Shown in pieces: positions 1 through 8,624 of a stretch of DNA of 64,000 nt. The position numbers and the translations under genes were made by a program. Each line of letters opens with the position of its first letter. Position 1 is the first letter of the stretch. The stretch lies in assembly GCA_041695085.1 (NCBI GenBank), contig JBGFRO010000027.1, positions 1 through 64,000 on the forward strand, in the 5' to 3' direction. The stretch is from DYFT01 sp041695085 (GTDB taxonomy: Bacteria; Bacteroidota; Ignavibacteria; UBA10030). The notes under the pieces are model-generated. The model saw nothing but the letters and a program-made list of their open reading frames with translations, was not told where the DNA came from and did no database searches.

Positions 1-1
1 A

Positions 2-1654
2 CGTCACATCTTCAATCAAGAATTCCTTGATTTTTATGATCGAGTCAGATCCAAGGATGGAGAGGCGCATCGCCTACGGGCAATGTGGTTGGAGCGTAGT
101 GTTCGGAGTTTGGGGCTGCTGAGCTATGAAGAAAAACTGATGGCCGGCCTTCCAAACTTTGCTACCTATTTCGGACGCGATATGATAATGTCTGCCCTGA
201 TGCTGGAGCCGATTTGGTCTCCCATCATGCTCGAACACACCATAACAGCAATTCTGAAAAAACTCTCTCCGACAGGAGAGGTGAGTCATGAAGAAAGCCT
301 GGGAAGCCAGGCAATCCGAGAGAATGCTTCCCTTTACAACCATCACATCGAGAAGTATTTTCAGTTGAGGGAAAACTCTCCAGATGAAGCCCGGCAGACA
401 CTGGCAGAAGCCAAGAACGTTCTGGAAAATCTCCAGGAAGTTCGGGAAGATTATAAAATGGTCGACGACGACTTTCAATTTCCCACTCTAGTTGCTCGAT
501 ACTTGACGCACAGGAAAGTGACTGCCGAGAGAAAAAAGTCGTTCTTGCAAAGCCGGGCAATTTTCGGAGAGGAACGACTCCGATTCGTGCTGCGAAATCT
601 CATCTACGTTACGAACCGAGCGGCACCCTATGCTGAACGACCGGATGTTACGCGACTGATCGCATTTCCCCGACTCAGTCCCACACGCTGGCTGCCGGGA
701 AGTTGGAGAGATAGCAATGCAGGATATGCAAACGGCAAGTATGCAATGGACGTCAACGTTATCTGGGTTCCGAAAGCATTAGAAGCAGCACAGCAAATTT
801 TTACTCTGTTGAAGGAACTCGCATTCACGCGTGAGGAATTGATTCGCATTTCACCGGAGTTGCAGGGGACGGTACTCGAATCGTATTTCCAAACTCCTTC
901 GTTATTAGAAGAAGCCATCAGGACTTGGCGTACCTCAGACCGGCACTTCTGGGTAGAGTTTGAGAAAACGGAAATTCACAACCGTGTGACAGCGCGGATT
1001 CAATGGCTTCCAGACGTTGAACGGCAGTACTGGCTTAGGGTTTTCGAATCTTCAACCCTTCCTGAGCGTATTCGTTTTCTCTCACTGTCACTCGATTCCT
1101 TCGGCAAGCCGATTCCGGTGGCAAATACCGACCCGGCAATGCTTCTTTTCTTAGAGAATATCCTCATTCCGAACGGACCTCATTCAAGAAACGAGTGGCA
1201 TCTTTCTGATCTGCTTAATATCATTGTCAGTCCATATCCTGTCGGACTTTTTATTGAGCAACTCGGGATTCTCGTCGCAAACGATGCCTATGCCCCAATT
1301 GATGTTTGGGAAGCATTCCGGCGCGATCGATATCATTCCCCCTACGTGGTATGGGGTCGAGAGGTAAATCTTCTCTTGCTGGGCTTCATGCATCAGTTGA
1401 GTACAGTCCACACCACAAGCAATCGTTGGAATGATCCAGTATTGAACCGTTCAATTCAGAAACTTCGGACTGCTTTGCTGAAGACCAGAGACGCTGTTGA
1501 AGCATCGGGACTGAAACACAGTGAATTGTGGACATATCGAATCGATGAGGGTCGGTTGATCCCAACCCGCTATTCTACCGGTACAGACATTCAATTATGG
1601 AACGTGACCGATCTTGCCGTCCAGTTTCTTCTCGATCAGTTCGAGCAGGATTGA
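2..1654 (+). CDS. Six-hairpin-glycosidase-like (glycogen-debranching-like) protein, 5' end outside window
   Basis: The frame is open from base 2 with no stop, so the gene begins upstream and the ATG at 83 is probably internal. The visible part has an ATYFGRDMIMS stretch and a later SWRDSNAGYANGKYAMDVN stretch. These resemble the FGRD and WxD...G..VEVNALW elements of amylo-alpha-1,6-glucosidases and related (alpha/alpha)6-barrel hydrolases. I infer an alpha-glucan or oligosaccharide hydrolase, but the catalytic residues cannot be assigned with confidence. It sits 39 nt upstream of a sugar symporter and an exported trehalase on the same strand, which fits a saccharide-utilisation operon. No signal peptide can be judged because the N-terminus is missing. 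Confidence 0.6.
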   Translation, partial: RHIFNQEFLDFYDRVRSKDGEAHRLRAMWLERSVRSLGLLSYEEKLMAGLPNFATYFGRDMIMSALMLEPIWSPIMLEHTITAILKKLSPTGEVSHEESLGSQAIRENASLYNHHIEKYFQLRENSPDEARQTLAEAKNVLENLQEVREDYKMVDDDFQFPTLVARYLTHRKVTAERKKSFLQSRAIFGEERLRFVLRNLIYVTNRAAPYAERPDVTRLIAFPRLSPTRWLPGSWRDSNAGYANGKYAMDVNVIWVPKALEAAQQIFTLLKELAFTREELIRISPELQGTVLESYFQTPSLLEEAIRTWRTSDRHFWVEFEKTEIHNRVTARIQWLPDVERQYWLRVFESSTLPERIRFLSLSLDSFGKPIPVANTDPAMLLFLENILIPNGPHSRNEWHLSDLLNIIVSPYPVGLFIEQLGILVANDAYAPIDVWEAFRRDRYHSPYVVWGREVNLLLLGFMHQLSTVHTTSNRWNDPVLNRSIQKLRTALLKTRDAVEASGLKHSELWTYRIDEGRLIPTRYSTGTDIQLWNVTDLAVQFLLDQFEQD

Positions 1655-1693
1655 TTTGCCATACCCTATCGCCAATTACGAGGGAGGGTTCCT

Positions 1694-3307
1694 ATGACAT
1701 CGTTCAGCTTTCTCGACGTCCTCATCATCGCTCTCTATTTTCTCTTCATCTTCGGCATCGGGTACTGGGCGTTTAAGAAGCGGAAGGAAGAGAGCGCCGA
1801 CTATTTTCTTGCGGGACGGGATGTCGGTTGGTTGGCGGTGGGCGCGAGTTTGTTTGCCTCCAATATCGGCAGCGAACATCTTGTCGGCCTGGCAGGAACC
1901 GGCGCGGCAAGTGGACTCGCTGTCGGACACTTTGAGTGGCTTGCCTGCCTCATTCTTCTTCTACTTGGTTGGGTCTTCGTTCCCTTCTATGCGCGCAGTG
2001 CCGTTTTCACGATGCCGGAGTTTCTCGAGCGGCGTTACAGTCCTGCCGCTCGTTGGTACGTAGCAACCGTCTCGGTGATCGGCTATGTCCTCACAAAGAT
2101 CAGCGTTACCCTCTTCGCTGGTGGGATTGTCATTCAAGAGTTAACAGGTCTCGATATGCTCCAGAGCGCGGCAATTCTCGTTCTCTTCACCGGACTGTAT
2201 ACCATCGCCGGCGGATTGCGGGCAGTTGTGTATACTGAGGTGGTCCAAACATTTGTCCTGATTTTCGGATCCCTTGCCTTGACACTAACCGGTCTCATCG
2301 CTGTGGGGGGATGGGGAGAGCTGCAGCAGCGCGTACCGGCCGATTTCTTTTCGATGTGGAAGCCCTCAGATCATCCGGATTTCCCCTGGACCGGTATCGT
2401 CTTTGGCGCTCCTATTCTCGGCGTATGGTATTGGTGCACAGATCAATACATCGTTCAGCGTGTGCTCGCCGCCCGCAACATTCACGATGCACGCGCCGGA
2501 ACCATCTTTGCGGGGTTCCTCAAGATTCTCCCCGTTTTTATCTTCGTCTTGCCGGGCATCATCGCCACCGCATTGTATCCAGAACTGATGGCTGAAGCAT
2601 CTGACCGCGCATTTCCGCTTCTCGTCACACAACTCCTGCCGGCCGGTCTGAAAGGGCTGGTTATTGCAGGCCTCCTCGCCGCATTGATGAGCTCGCTCAG
2701 CTCTGTCTTCAATTCTTCCTCAACACTTATCACCTGGGATTTTTACAAGAAGCTTAAGCCGGATGTGAGTGAGCGAAGACTTGTGATCGTTGGCCGCATC
2801 GCAACAGGGGTGCTCGTCGTGCTCGGCCTCTTGTGGATTCCATTTATGAAATACATCTCCTCACAGTTGTATATTTACCTTCAAAGCGTGCAAGCGTACA
2901 TTGCACCGCCGATTGCCGCCTGCTTCTTGTTGGGCATTTTTCTGCCGAGGCTCAATGGGGCAGGAGCAATTGCATCGCTCTTGAGCGGCTTCGCTCTCGG
3001 TGCGTTGCGATTAGTGTTAGAACTATTGCACGGAACGGAGCGAACAGGATTACCGGCTGGCACTATTTGGGCGTGGATTGCAGAGGTCAACTTCCTCCAT
3101 TTTGCTGTGCTCTTGTTTGTCGTGTGCACAGCGATTCTCGTTGCGGTGAGTTTCGCAACGAAAGCGCCTTCAGCAGACCAGCTCAAAGGATTGACATTCA
3201 AAACCGTTGAGAAGGAAGAACTCCCCAACGGAAGAAAACGGATCAATCGTCTTCTCTCTGTGGTGTTAGTATTGACGCTTGGAATTCTTTGGATTGTGTT
3301 CGCATAG
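1694..3307 (+). CDS. Sodium:solute symporter (SSS family), probably sugar
   Basis: A 537-residue, strongly hydrophobic protein with about 13-14 predicted membrane segments. It starts with a segment ending GIGYWAFKKRK, followed by the ADYFLAGRDVGW and ASNIGSEHLVGLAGTGA motifs typical of SGLT-like solute:sodium symporters. Family members couple Na+ influx to import of sugars, amino acids or other small solutes across the inner membrane. The start is supported by a GAGGGAGGG Shine-Dalgarno 6-8 nt upstream. The exported trehalase begins 10 nt after the stop, so the likely substrate is glucose released by trehalase in the periplasm; this is inference from context. Confidence 0.9.
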   Translation: MTSFSFLDVLIIALYFLFIFGIGYWAFKKRKEESADYFLAGRDVGWLAVGASLFASNIGSEHLVGLAGTGAASGLAVGHFEWLACLILLLLGWVFVPFYARSAVFTMPEFLERRYSPAARWYVATVSVIGYVLTKISVTLFAGGIVIQELTGLDMLQSAAILVLFTGLYTIAGGLRAVVYTEVVQTFVLIFGSLALTLTGLIAVGGWGELQQRVPADFFSMWKPSDHPDFPWTGIVFGAPILGVWYWCTDQYIVQRVLAARNIHDARAGTIFAGFLKILPVFIFVLPGIIATALYPELMAEASDRAFPLLVTQLLPAGLKGLVIAGLLAALMSSLSSVFNSSSTLITWDFYKKLKPDVSERRLVIVGRIATGVLVVLGLLWIPFMKYISSQLYIYLQSVQAYIAPPIAACFLLGIFLPRLNGAGAIASLLSGFALGALRLVLELLHGTERTGLPAGTIWAWIAEVNFLHFAVLLFVVCTAILVAVSFATKAPSADQLKGLTFKTVEKEELPNGRKRINRLLSVVLVLTLGILWIVFA

Positions 3308-3317
3308 GAACAAATGG

Positions 3318-5318
3318 ATGATTGAACAAAACAGACTTTGCAAGACGGTCGGTTGTTTTTTCATTCTCGTTCTTCTTATCAGTGAGGCAGGGAAGGCCCA
3401 GCCCTTCGAGCGTGAAATCACCGTTCATGCATCATCGGTGCTCGAAGCGTTGATCGATGAGGAAGATACCGACGGCGATAAGAACATCACGATCGACGAT
3501 CCGCATGTTCCAGGAACAGAGCGGGGGAACAAGCGGTTCTGGATTCCAACCATTGACGGCAGAAGGTTCGAGGTCGCCGGCACCTATTTCCTCTCCAATC
3601 TCTTACAAGAGCTGAAGCTGGCAGAGTTGGCGGGTCTCGATACCGCGCGTCTCAATGCGGTTCGAATCTTCGAACCGCCAGCTGATCGCATCTCACGTCA
3701 TATCAAGGAATACTACTGGGACGGTCTCACGCGACGCGTGGACGAACAGAGTCTTGCAACCATCCTTGCCGATGAGAAGACTACGACGCTCGATGGACAC
3801 AACTACCTCTACGTCTCTCCGAGTGACCGCACGGCCTACGATTACTTTCGCTCGATTGCACAGAGGCAACCGGAACTCAAACTGAAAGTCGTCAGACTCG
3901 CGCGGCGAATTACACCGCAATACATTCACTCGTTAGACGGCTATCACGGCCTTCTCAGTCTTGCTCTCCAAAAAAAGCCTGATGGTCGCCTCGAAGGAGT
4001 CCCGTTTGTTGTTCCGGGCGGTCGGTTCAATGAGATGTACGGATGGGACAGTTACTTCATCACGCTCGGTTTACTGCACGACGGAAGAATTGAACTTGCA
4101 AAGGCAATGGTGGAGAACTTTCTATATCAGATTTCATACTATGGAAAAATTCTCAACGCCAACCGGACGTATTATCTCACTCGTTCACAACCCCCCTTCC
4201 TCACCTCAATGATCCGCGCTGTGTATCAGCATCTGCCGCGAAATGACGCCGATCGAAGCTGGCTGAAAATTTCACTCTGGGCTGCCATCAAAGAATATGA
4301 GGAGGTTTGGATGAATCCCCAACGACTCACCGCAACGGGGCTGAGTCGGTATTTCGATAGTGGTTCAGGTCCATCGCCTGAAGTAGAACCGGGGCACTTC
4401 GATGCGGTTTTCCGAATGTATGCGCGCAAGCATACGATGGATGTTCGAACATTCGAACAGGCATATCGCACCGGTCAAATCAAGGTTCCAGAGTTGGATG
4501 AATACTTTGTGCACGACCGCTGTATGAGAGAATCGGGACACGACACGAGTTACCGGCTTGAAAATCTCTGCGCCAATCTTGTAACGGTAGATTTGAACTC
4601 ACTGCTGTACAAGATCGAAATGGATATTGCCTCCATCATTCAGGAAGAGTTTGGCGGACAGGTTGTGGTGGAGGGAAAAAGAAACGAACCTGCCGAGAAG
4701 TGGCGTGCACGAGCAGAGCATCGTCGAGAGCTGGTGAACCGCTATCTCTGGAATGAAGCGGAAGGGATGTATTTCGATTACGACATTCGCGAGCGGCGAC
4801 AACGTCGGTATGTGAGCGCGACTGCGCTCTATCCACTCTGGGCAGGTTTAGCAAGCAATGAGCAAGCGCGTGCGCTCGTGGAAAAAGCATTGCCGATGCT
4901 TGAACTGCCGGGAGGGATCATCAGCTCAACGGAGGAATCACGCGGACCGATATCGGACGATCGTCCGCCGAGACAGTGGGATTATCCCAACGGGTGGGCA
5001 CCGCATCAAATGATGGCGTGGCAGGGCCTCCTGAACTACGGCTATGACGAAATTGCGCAGCGACTGATCTATCGGTGGCTTTTCACCATCACGCTGAATG
5101 CTGCCCATTACAACGGCACCATTCCGGAGAAATTCGACCTCGTTAAGAGATCGCATCAGGTTTTTGCAGAATACGGAAACGTGGGGACCGATTTTGCATA
5201 CATTACGAGGGAGGGCTTTGGTTGGACAAACGCTTCCTTTCAAATCGGACTATCGCTTCTCTCGCCTCACCATCGTTCTTCATTGAATCAACTTCTTCCT
5301 CCCGAATGGGTGTTTTGA
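3318..5318 (+). CDS. treA: Exported alpha,alpha-trehalase (GH37) with an EF-hand-like loop
   Basis: Hydrolyses trehalose to two glucose molecules. The 666-residue protein has GH37 signature 1 (PGGRFNEMYGWDSY) and signature 2 (QWDYPNGWAP), plus RESGHDTSYR, which matches the family's catalytic-acid region. I chose the ATG at 3318 rather than the in-frame ATG at 3279, which lies inside the symporter gene. The 3318 start follows an AGGA box 8 nt upstream and begins a signal peptide (basic start, hydrophobic residues about 11-21, cleavage near GKAQ), so the enzyme should act in the periplasm. Residues 50-61 (DTDGDKNITIDD) form a textbook EF-hand calcium loop just after the signal peptide. The gene is probably cotranscribed with the symporter 10 nt upstream. 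Confidence 0.93.
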   Translation: MIEQNRLCKTVGCFFILVLLISEAGKAQPFEREITVHASSVLEALIDEEDTDGDKNITIDDPHVPGTERGNKRFWIPTIDGRRFEVAGTYFLSNLLQELKLAELAGLDTARLNAVRIFEPPADRISRHIKEYYWDGLTRRVDEQSLATILADEKTTTLDGHNYLYVSPSDRTAYDYFRSIAQRQPELKLKVVRLARRITPQYIHSLDGYHGLLSLALQKKPDGRLEGVPFVVPGGRFNEMYGWDSYFITLGLLHDGRIELAKAMVENFLYQISYYGKILNANRTYYLTRSQPPFLTSMIRAVYQHLPRNDADRSWLKISLWAAIKEYEEVWMNPQRLTATGLSRYFDSGSGPSPEVEPGHFDAVFRMYARKHTMDVRTFEQAYRTGQIKVPELDEYFVHDRCMRESGHDTSYRLENLCANLVTVDLNSLLYKIEMDIASIIQEEFGGQVVVEGKRNEPAEKWRARAEHRRELVNRYLWNEAEGMYFDYDIRERRQRRYVSATALYPLWAGLASNEQARALVEKALPMLELPGGIISSTEESRGPISDDRPPRQWDYPNGWAPHQMMAWQGLLNYGYDEIAQRLIYRWLFTITLNAAHYNGTIPEKFDLVKRSHQVFAEYGNVGTDFAYITREGFGWTNASFQIGLSLLSPHHRSSLNQLLPPEWVF

Positions 5319-5410
5319 GGAGCAAGCGAGGGCTGATGATTTTTAGGAGAGTTCTCTATACTTACTTACCAGCTAAGACGTGAGTGCTATCAATCTGGCC
5401 CCACACCAAT

Positions 5411-5443
5411 AAAAAACCCTTCCGGCCTTGCGACCGGAAGGGT
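5411..5443 (-). terminator. Rho-independent terminator of groES-groEL
   Basis: Positions 5416-5425 (ACCCTTCCGG) pair perfectly with 5434-5443 (CCGGAAGGGT) around an 8-nt loop. Read on the minus strand, the hairpin is followed by six T (complement of 5411-5416). It lies about 70 nt past the groEL stop. The same stem could also stop plus-strand transcription from treA, although that side lacks a clean U-tract. Confidence 0.85.
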
Positions 5444-5512
5444 CTTCTCCTTCAAGGCTTACAAGTCCCGATACAACCACCTTACGTTTCGAGACTTGCA
5501 GCTGAGCGAGTC

Positions 5513-7144
5513 TTAGTACATATCGCCCATTCCGCCATGCGGAACGGGAGGAGCCTCTTTCTTCTCGGGCTTCTCCACGATCGTCGCCTCGGTGGTGAGC
5601 AACAGAGAAGCAACGCTGGCGGCATTTTCCAGAGCCACACGAGCAACCTTTGTCGGGTCAATGACGCCGGCCTTGATCAGGTTCTCGTACTTCTCCGTCA
5701 GCGCATTGAAGCCCCAGTCGTCTTTCCCTTCTTTCACCTTGTTCACCACGACCGATCCTTCGAGGCCTGCGTTTTCGACGATCTGGCGGATCGGCTCTTC
5801 AAGTGCACGACGGACGATCTCCACGCCGGTCTTTTGATCTTCGTTCTCCGCCTTCACGCTCTCCAGTTTGTGTAACACGCGGAGATAGGCAACACCACCG
5901 CCGGGAACGATGCCTTCCTCAACAGCGGCACGAGTGGCATGCAGAGCGTCCTCAACGCGAGCTTTCTTCTCCTTCATCTCTACCTCGGTCGCAGCTCCGA
6001 TCTTGATCACGGCGACGCCACCAGACAACTTCGCCAGCCGCTCTTGTAGCTTCTCACGATCGTAGTCCGAGGTGGTCTTCTCGATCTGCTGCTTGATCTC
6101 GTTGATCCGCTTCTTAATCTCCTCTTTCTTACCCGCACCCTCAACGATCGTGGTGTTGTCCTTGTCGACGGTGACGCGTTTGGCAGTGCCGAGATAGCTC
6201 AATTGAGCGTTCTCCAGCTTGAAGCCTTTCTCCTCGGAGATCACTGTACCGCCGGTCAGGATAGCGATATCCTCCAGCATTGCCTTCCGACGATCGCCGA
6301 AACCGGGAGCCTTTACTGCGACAACGCGCAACGTGCCGCGCAGCTTGTTCACAACGAGCGTGGCCAACGCTTCGCCTTCAACCTCCTCGGCAATGATAAG
6401 GATGGAGCGTCCGGATTGTGCGACTTTCTCGAGAATTGGGAGCAGATCCTTCATCGCGCTGATCTTCTTGTCATGGATCAGGATGTAGGGATCCTCGAGA
6501 ACCGCTTCCATGCTCTCCGCATCCGTCACAAAGTACGGGGAGAGATAGCCGCGATCGAATTGCATACCTTCGACCACATCCAGCGTCGTCTCCGTTCCTT
6601 TCGCTTCCTCGACGGTGATGACGCCGTCTTTACCGACCTTCTCCATCGCGTTGGCGATCAGGTCGCCGATCGCCCGGTCGTTGTTCGCGGAGATGGCGCC
6701 CACCTGAGCGATCTTCTCCTTGTCGTCACCGATCGTCTGGCTGATCTCTTTGAGACCCTCAACGACTTTCAGTACGGCAAGGTCGATCCCGCGCTTCAAG
6801 TCCATCGGGTTTGCGCCAGCCGTGACATTCTTCAAGCCTTCGCGAACGATCGCCTGGGCAAGAAGCGTCGCCGTCGTCGTACCGTCACCGGCAACATCGG
6901 AGGTCTTCGATGCAACCTCACGAACCATCTGGGCACCCATGTTTTCGATGGGATCGGTTAACTCGACTTCCTTCGCAACTGTCACGCCATCTTTCGTGAC
7001 GGTCGGAGCGCCGAACTTTTTATCGATCACAACGTTGCGGCCTTTGGGACCCAACGTCACCTTCACTGCATCCGCAAGCTGATCAACACCGCGCTTCAGC
7101 GCAGATCGAGCGTCGGTGTTGAAATGAATCAACTTTGCTGCCAT
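5513..7144 (-). CDS. groL: Chaperonin GroEL (60 kDa)
   Basis: Large subunit of the ATP-driven folding chamber in the cytoplasm, working with the GroES cap encoded upstream. At 543 residues it has the usual length. It carries the GDGTTTAT nucleotide-binding motif near residue 87 and the AAVEEGIVPGGG stretch near residue 405. The C-terminus ends PHGGMGDMY, so only one GGM unit is present in place of the longer GGM repeats of the E. coli protein. The start has a GGAGAAAGAG box upstream. It is the second gene of a CIRCE-controlled operon with groES 93 nt upstream, and ends at a strong terminator. Confidence 0.98.
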   Translation of the reverse strand: MAAKLIHFNTDARSALKRGVDQLADAVKVTLGPKGRNVVIDKKFGAPTVTKDGVTVAKEVELTDPIENMGAQMVREVASKTSDVAGDGTTTATLLAQAIVREGLKNVTAGANPMDLKRGIDLAVLKVVEGLKEISQTIGDDKEKIAQVGAISANNDRAIGDLIANAMEKVGKDGVITVEEAKGTETTLDVVEGMQFDRGYLSPYFVTDAESMEAVLEDPYILIHDKKISAMKDLLPILEKVAQSGRSILIIAEEVEGEALATLVVNKLRGTLRVVAVKAPGFGDRRKAMLEDIAILTGGTVISEEKGFKLENAQLSYLGTAKRVTVDKDNTTIVEGAGKKEEIKKRINEIKQQIEKTTSDYDREKLQERLAKLSGGVAVIKIGAATEVEMKEKKARVEDALHATRAAVEEGIVPGGGVAYLRVLHKLESVKAENEDQKTGVEIVRRALEEPIRQIVENAGLEGSVVVNKVKEGKDDWGFNALTEKYENLIKAGVIDPTKVARVALENAASVASLLLTTEATIVEKPEKKEAPPVPHGGMGDMY

Positions 7145-7237
7145 AGCTCTTTCTCCTTATTGGTTGAACTTTGTTTACACACTCTTCATTGATAGGAAAA
7201 GAGAATACCTTCCTCTCGCTACATTTGTACCTACAGC

Positions 7238-7534
7238 TTACTTCTTCGGCATTACAGCAAAGATGTCGCTTTCGCGCATGATCAGATACTCTTCGCCGTC
7301 GATCGTGACTTCCGTGCCGGAGTACTTGCCGTAGAGAACCCGGTCACCCACCTTCACTTCCATCTCGATGTGCTTTCCATCCTCGGAAACACGCCCCGGT
7401 CCAGCAGCGACTACTTCGCCCCACACGGGCTTCTCTTTGGCAGTGTCCGGAACAATGATCCCGCCTTTAGTCTTCTCTTCGGCGGGAGCCGGCTTCACGA
7501 CAACGCGATCAGCCAAGGGCTTCAGTGTCGTCAT
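7238..7534 (-). CDS. groS: Co-chaperonin GroES (10 kDa)
   Basis: A 98-residue protein matching GroES from end to end: LADRVVVKP at the start, then the mobile loop region (EEKTKGGIIVPDTA) that binds the GroEL apical domain, then GDRVLYGKYSGTEV. It forms the heptameric lid of the GroEL chamber. AAGGAGGTC lies just upstream of the ATG as a near-ideal ribosome binding site. It is the first gene of the heat-shock operon, preceded by a CIRCE operator and a consensus promoter. Confidence 0.98.
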   Translation of the reverse strand: MTTLKPLADRVVVKPAPAEEKTKGGIIVPDTAKEKPVWGEVVAAGPGRVSEDGKHIEMEVKVGDRVLYGKYSGTEVTIDGEEYLIMRESDIFAVMPKK

Positions 7535-7593
7535 AACTTGACCTCCTTATAATTTATTGATTTTTAAGAACTTAAACGATTCATGCCGGTTGA

Positions 7594-7620
7594 TTAGCAC
7601 TCTCTGAAAAAGAGTGCTAA
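7594..7620 (-). promoter_or_regulatory. CIRCE operator (HrcA binding site)
   Basis: TTAGCACTC (7594-7602), a 9-nt spacer, then GAGTGCTAA (7612-7620): a perfect match to the CIRCE inverted repeat. It lies 59 nt upstream of the groES start and one base downstream of the -10 box, so HrcA bound here would block transcription start. hrcA itself is not in the window. Confidence 0.97.
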
Positions 7621-7621
7621 C

Positions 7622-7650
7622 AATATAATCGTCCAAAGGGTAGTTGTCAA
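7622..7650 (-). promoter_or_regulatory. Sigma70-type promoter of groES-groEL
   Basis: On the minus strand, TTGACA (7645-7650) and TATATT (7622-7627) are separated by exactly 17 nt. The promoter ends one base before the CIRCE operator. Both the -35 match and the spacing are ideal. Confidence 0.85.
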
Positions 7651-7915
7651 GAGGTAATTTTCAGAAAGCAGAATTGAGAATTCTCGAATGCGGGATTTAG
7701 GCCCAAGATTGGGAGAACTCTCCGATGCCCGGAAGTATCGAAGTAGTAAGTATGGAAGTAGGAAGACGCGAGACAGCAGATTGGAGCTCGCAGAGAAGTC
7801 TTCGTCGCCGGTGGTTTGAAACCACCCGCTGGGATGGGAAACCGTAACGGTTAATCAAATTGTAAGGTCTCACAAAGGGGGAAGGATTTGCATAAGGAAT
7901 TCCACGTACCATCCT
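7651..7915. other. Intergenic region with two short palindromes
   Basis: Together with the groES leader this makes a 381-nt gene-free stretch (7535-7915). Between the groES promoter and the end of rsmI I see no convincing gene. It holds GAAGTA-rich short direct repeats around 7733-7768 and two palindromes listed separately. The 71-codon minus-strand frame at 7697-7912 has no recognisable family. Confidence 0.5.
7810..7852. repeat. Pair of closely spaced palindromes
   Basis: 7810-7826 is a 17-nt perfect palindrome (GGTGGTTT, G, AAACCACC). 7840-7852 is a second one (AACCGT, A, ACGGTT). They lie 13 nt apart downstream of rsmI on the minus strand. No T-run follows on either strand, so they do not look like ordinary terminators. 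Confidence 0.6.
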
Positions 7916-8611
7916 TCAGCTCCCGCCAGATAAGTCTGCTTCCCTGCGCCCTTCCACAATGAGCACATACTCACCGCGAGTCTTCCTATTAGAAAGTTCG
8001 CGGAGGACAAGTGAAGCGGGTCCCCTCACGATTTCCTCGAACTTCTTCGTCAGCTCACGAGCAACAACGATGTTCCGCTCCCCCCAGTTCGAAATAATAT
8101 CCTCAACCGTTCGTACGACGCGATGCGGCGATTCGTAAAGGATAATCGTCCGCTCCTCTCGAGCCAGGATATCAAGCCGTGTCTTCCGTCCCTTTTTCTG
8201 CGGCAGAAATCCCTCAAACACGAACCGTTCTGTCGGCAGCCCACTGACAACCAGCGCCGAGATAAAAGCCGAGGCACCCGGAATGGGGACAAGTGGGATA
8301 GAATGTGCGAGAGCCTCACGAACAAGATAGAAGGCAGGATCGGATATGCCAGGTGTTCCGGCATCCGACACCACCGCGATCGATTGGCCCGCCAACAATT
8401 TCTCGATCAGCTCCGGCGTCCGCTGCCGTTCGTTGTAACTGTAGTAGCTGAGCATCGGCTTTGAGATGCCGTAGTGATCGAGCAAAATTCTCGTTTTGCG
8501 CGTGTCTTCCGCCGCGATCACATCGACAGCGGCAAGCACCTTCACAGCACGATACGTGATATCCTCCAAATTGCCTATCGGCGTGGCAACAAGATAGAGT
8601 GTACCAATCAT
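7916..8611 (-). CDS. rsmI: 16S rRNA (cytidine(1402)-2'-O)-methyltransferase RsmI
   Basis: Adds the 2'-O-methyl group to C1402 in the decoding centre of 16S rRNA using SAM. Diagnostic motifs are LYLVATPIGNLEDIT at the N-terminus, AAEDTRKTRILL, VSDAGTPGISDP and PGASAFISAL. I chose the ATG at 8611 because homologues begin at MIGTLYLVATP; it has a GTGAGGA box, and the upstream extension would run into nadE. At 231 residues it is shorter than E. coli RsmI (about 286) and lacks the C-terminal extension. The start lies 13 nt after the nadE stop, so the two are probably cotranscribed. Confidence 0.93.
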   Translation of the reverse strand: MIGTLYLVATPIGNLEDITYRAVKVLAAVDVIAAEDTRKTRILLDHYGISKPMLSYYSYNERQRTPELIEKLLAGQSIAVVSDAGTPGISDPAFYLVREALAHSIPLVPIPGASAFISALVVSGLPTERFVFEGFLPQKKGRKTRLDILAREERTIILYESPHRVVRTVEDIISNWGERNIVVARELTKKFEEIVRGPASLVLRELSNRKTRGEYVLIVEGRREADLSGGS

Positions 8612-8624
8612 ATTCCTCACTCCC

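Noticed and set aside
3279..3317. Longer N-terminus for the trehalase
   Set aside because: It would start inside the symporter gene and hide the signal peptide; the ATG at 3318 has a ribosome binding site.
7697..7912. 71-codon minus-strand frame between groES and rsmI
   Set aside because: No known family, overlaps palindromes, and composition is not protein-like.
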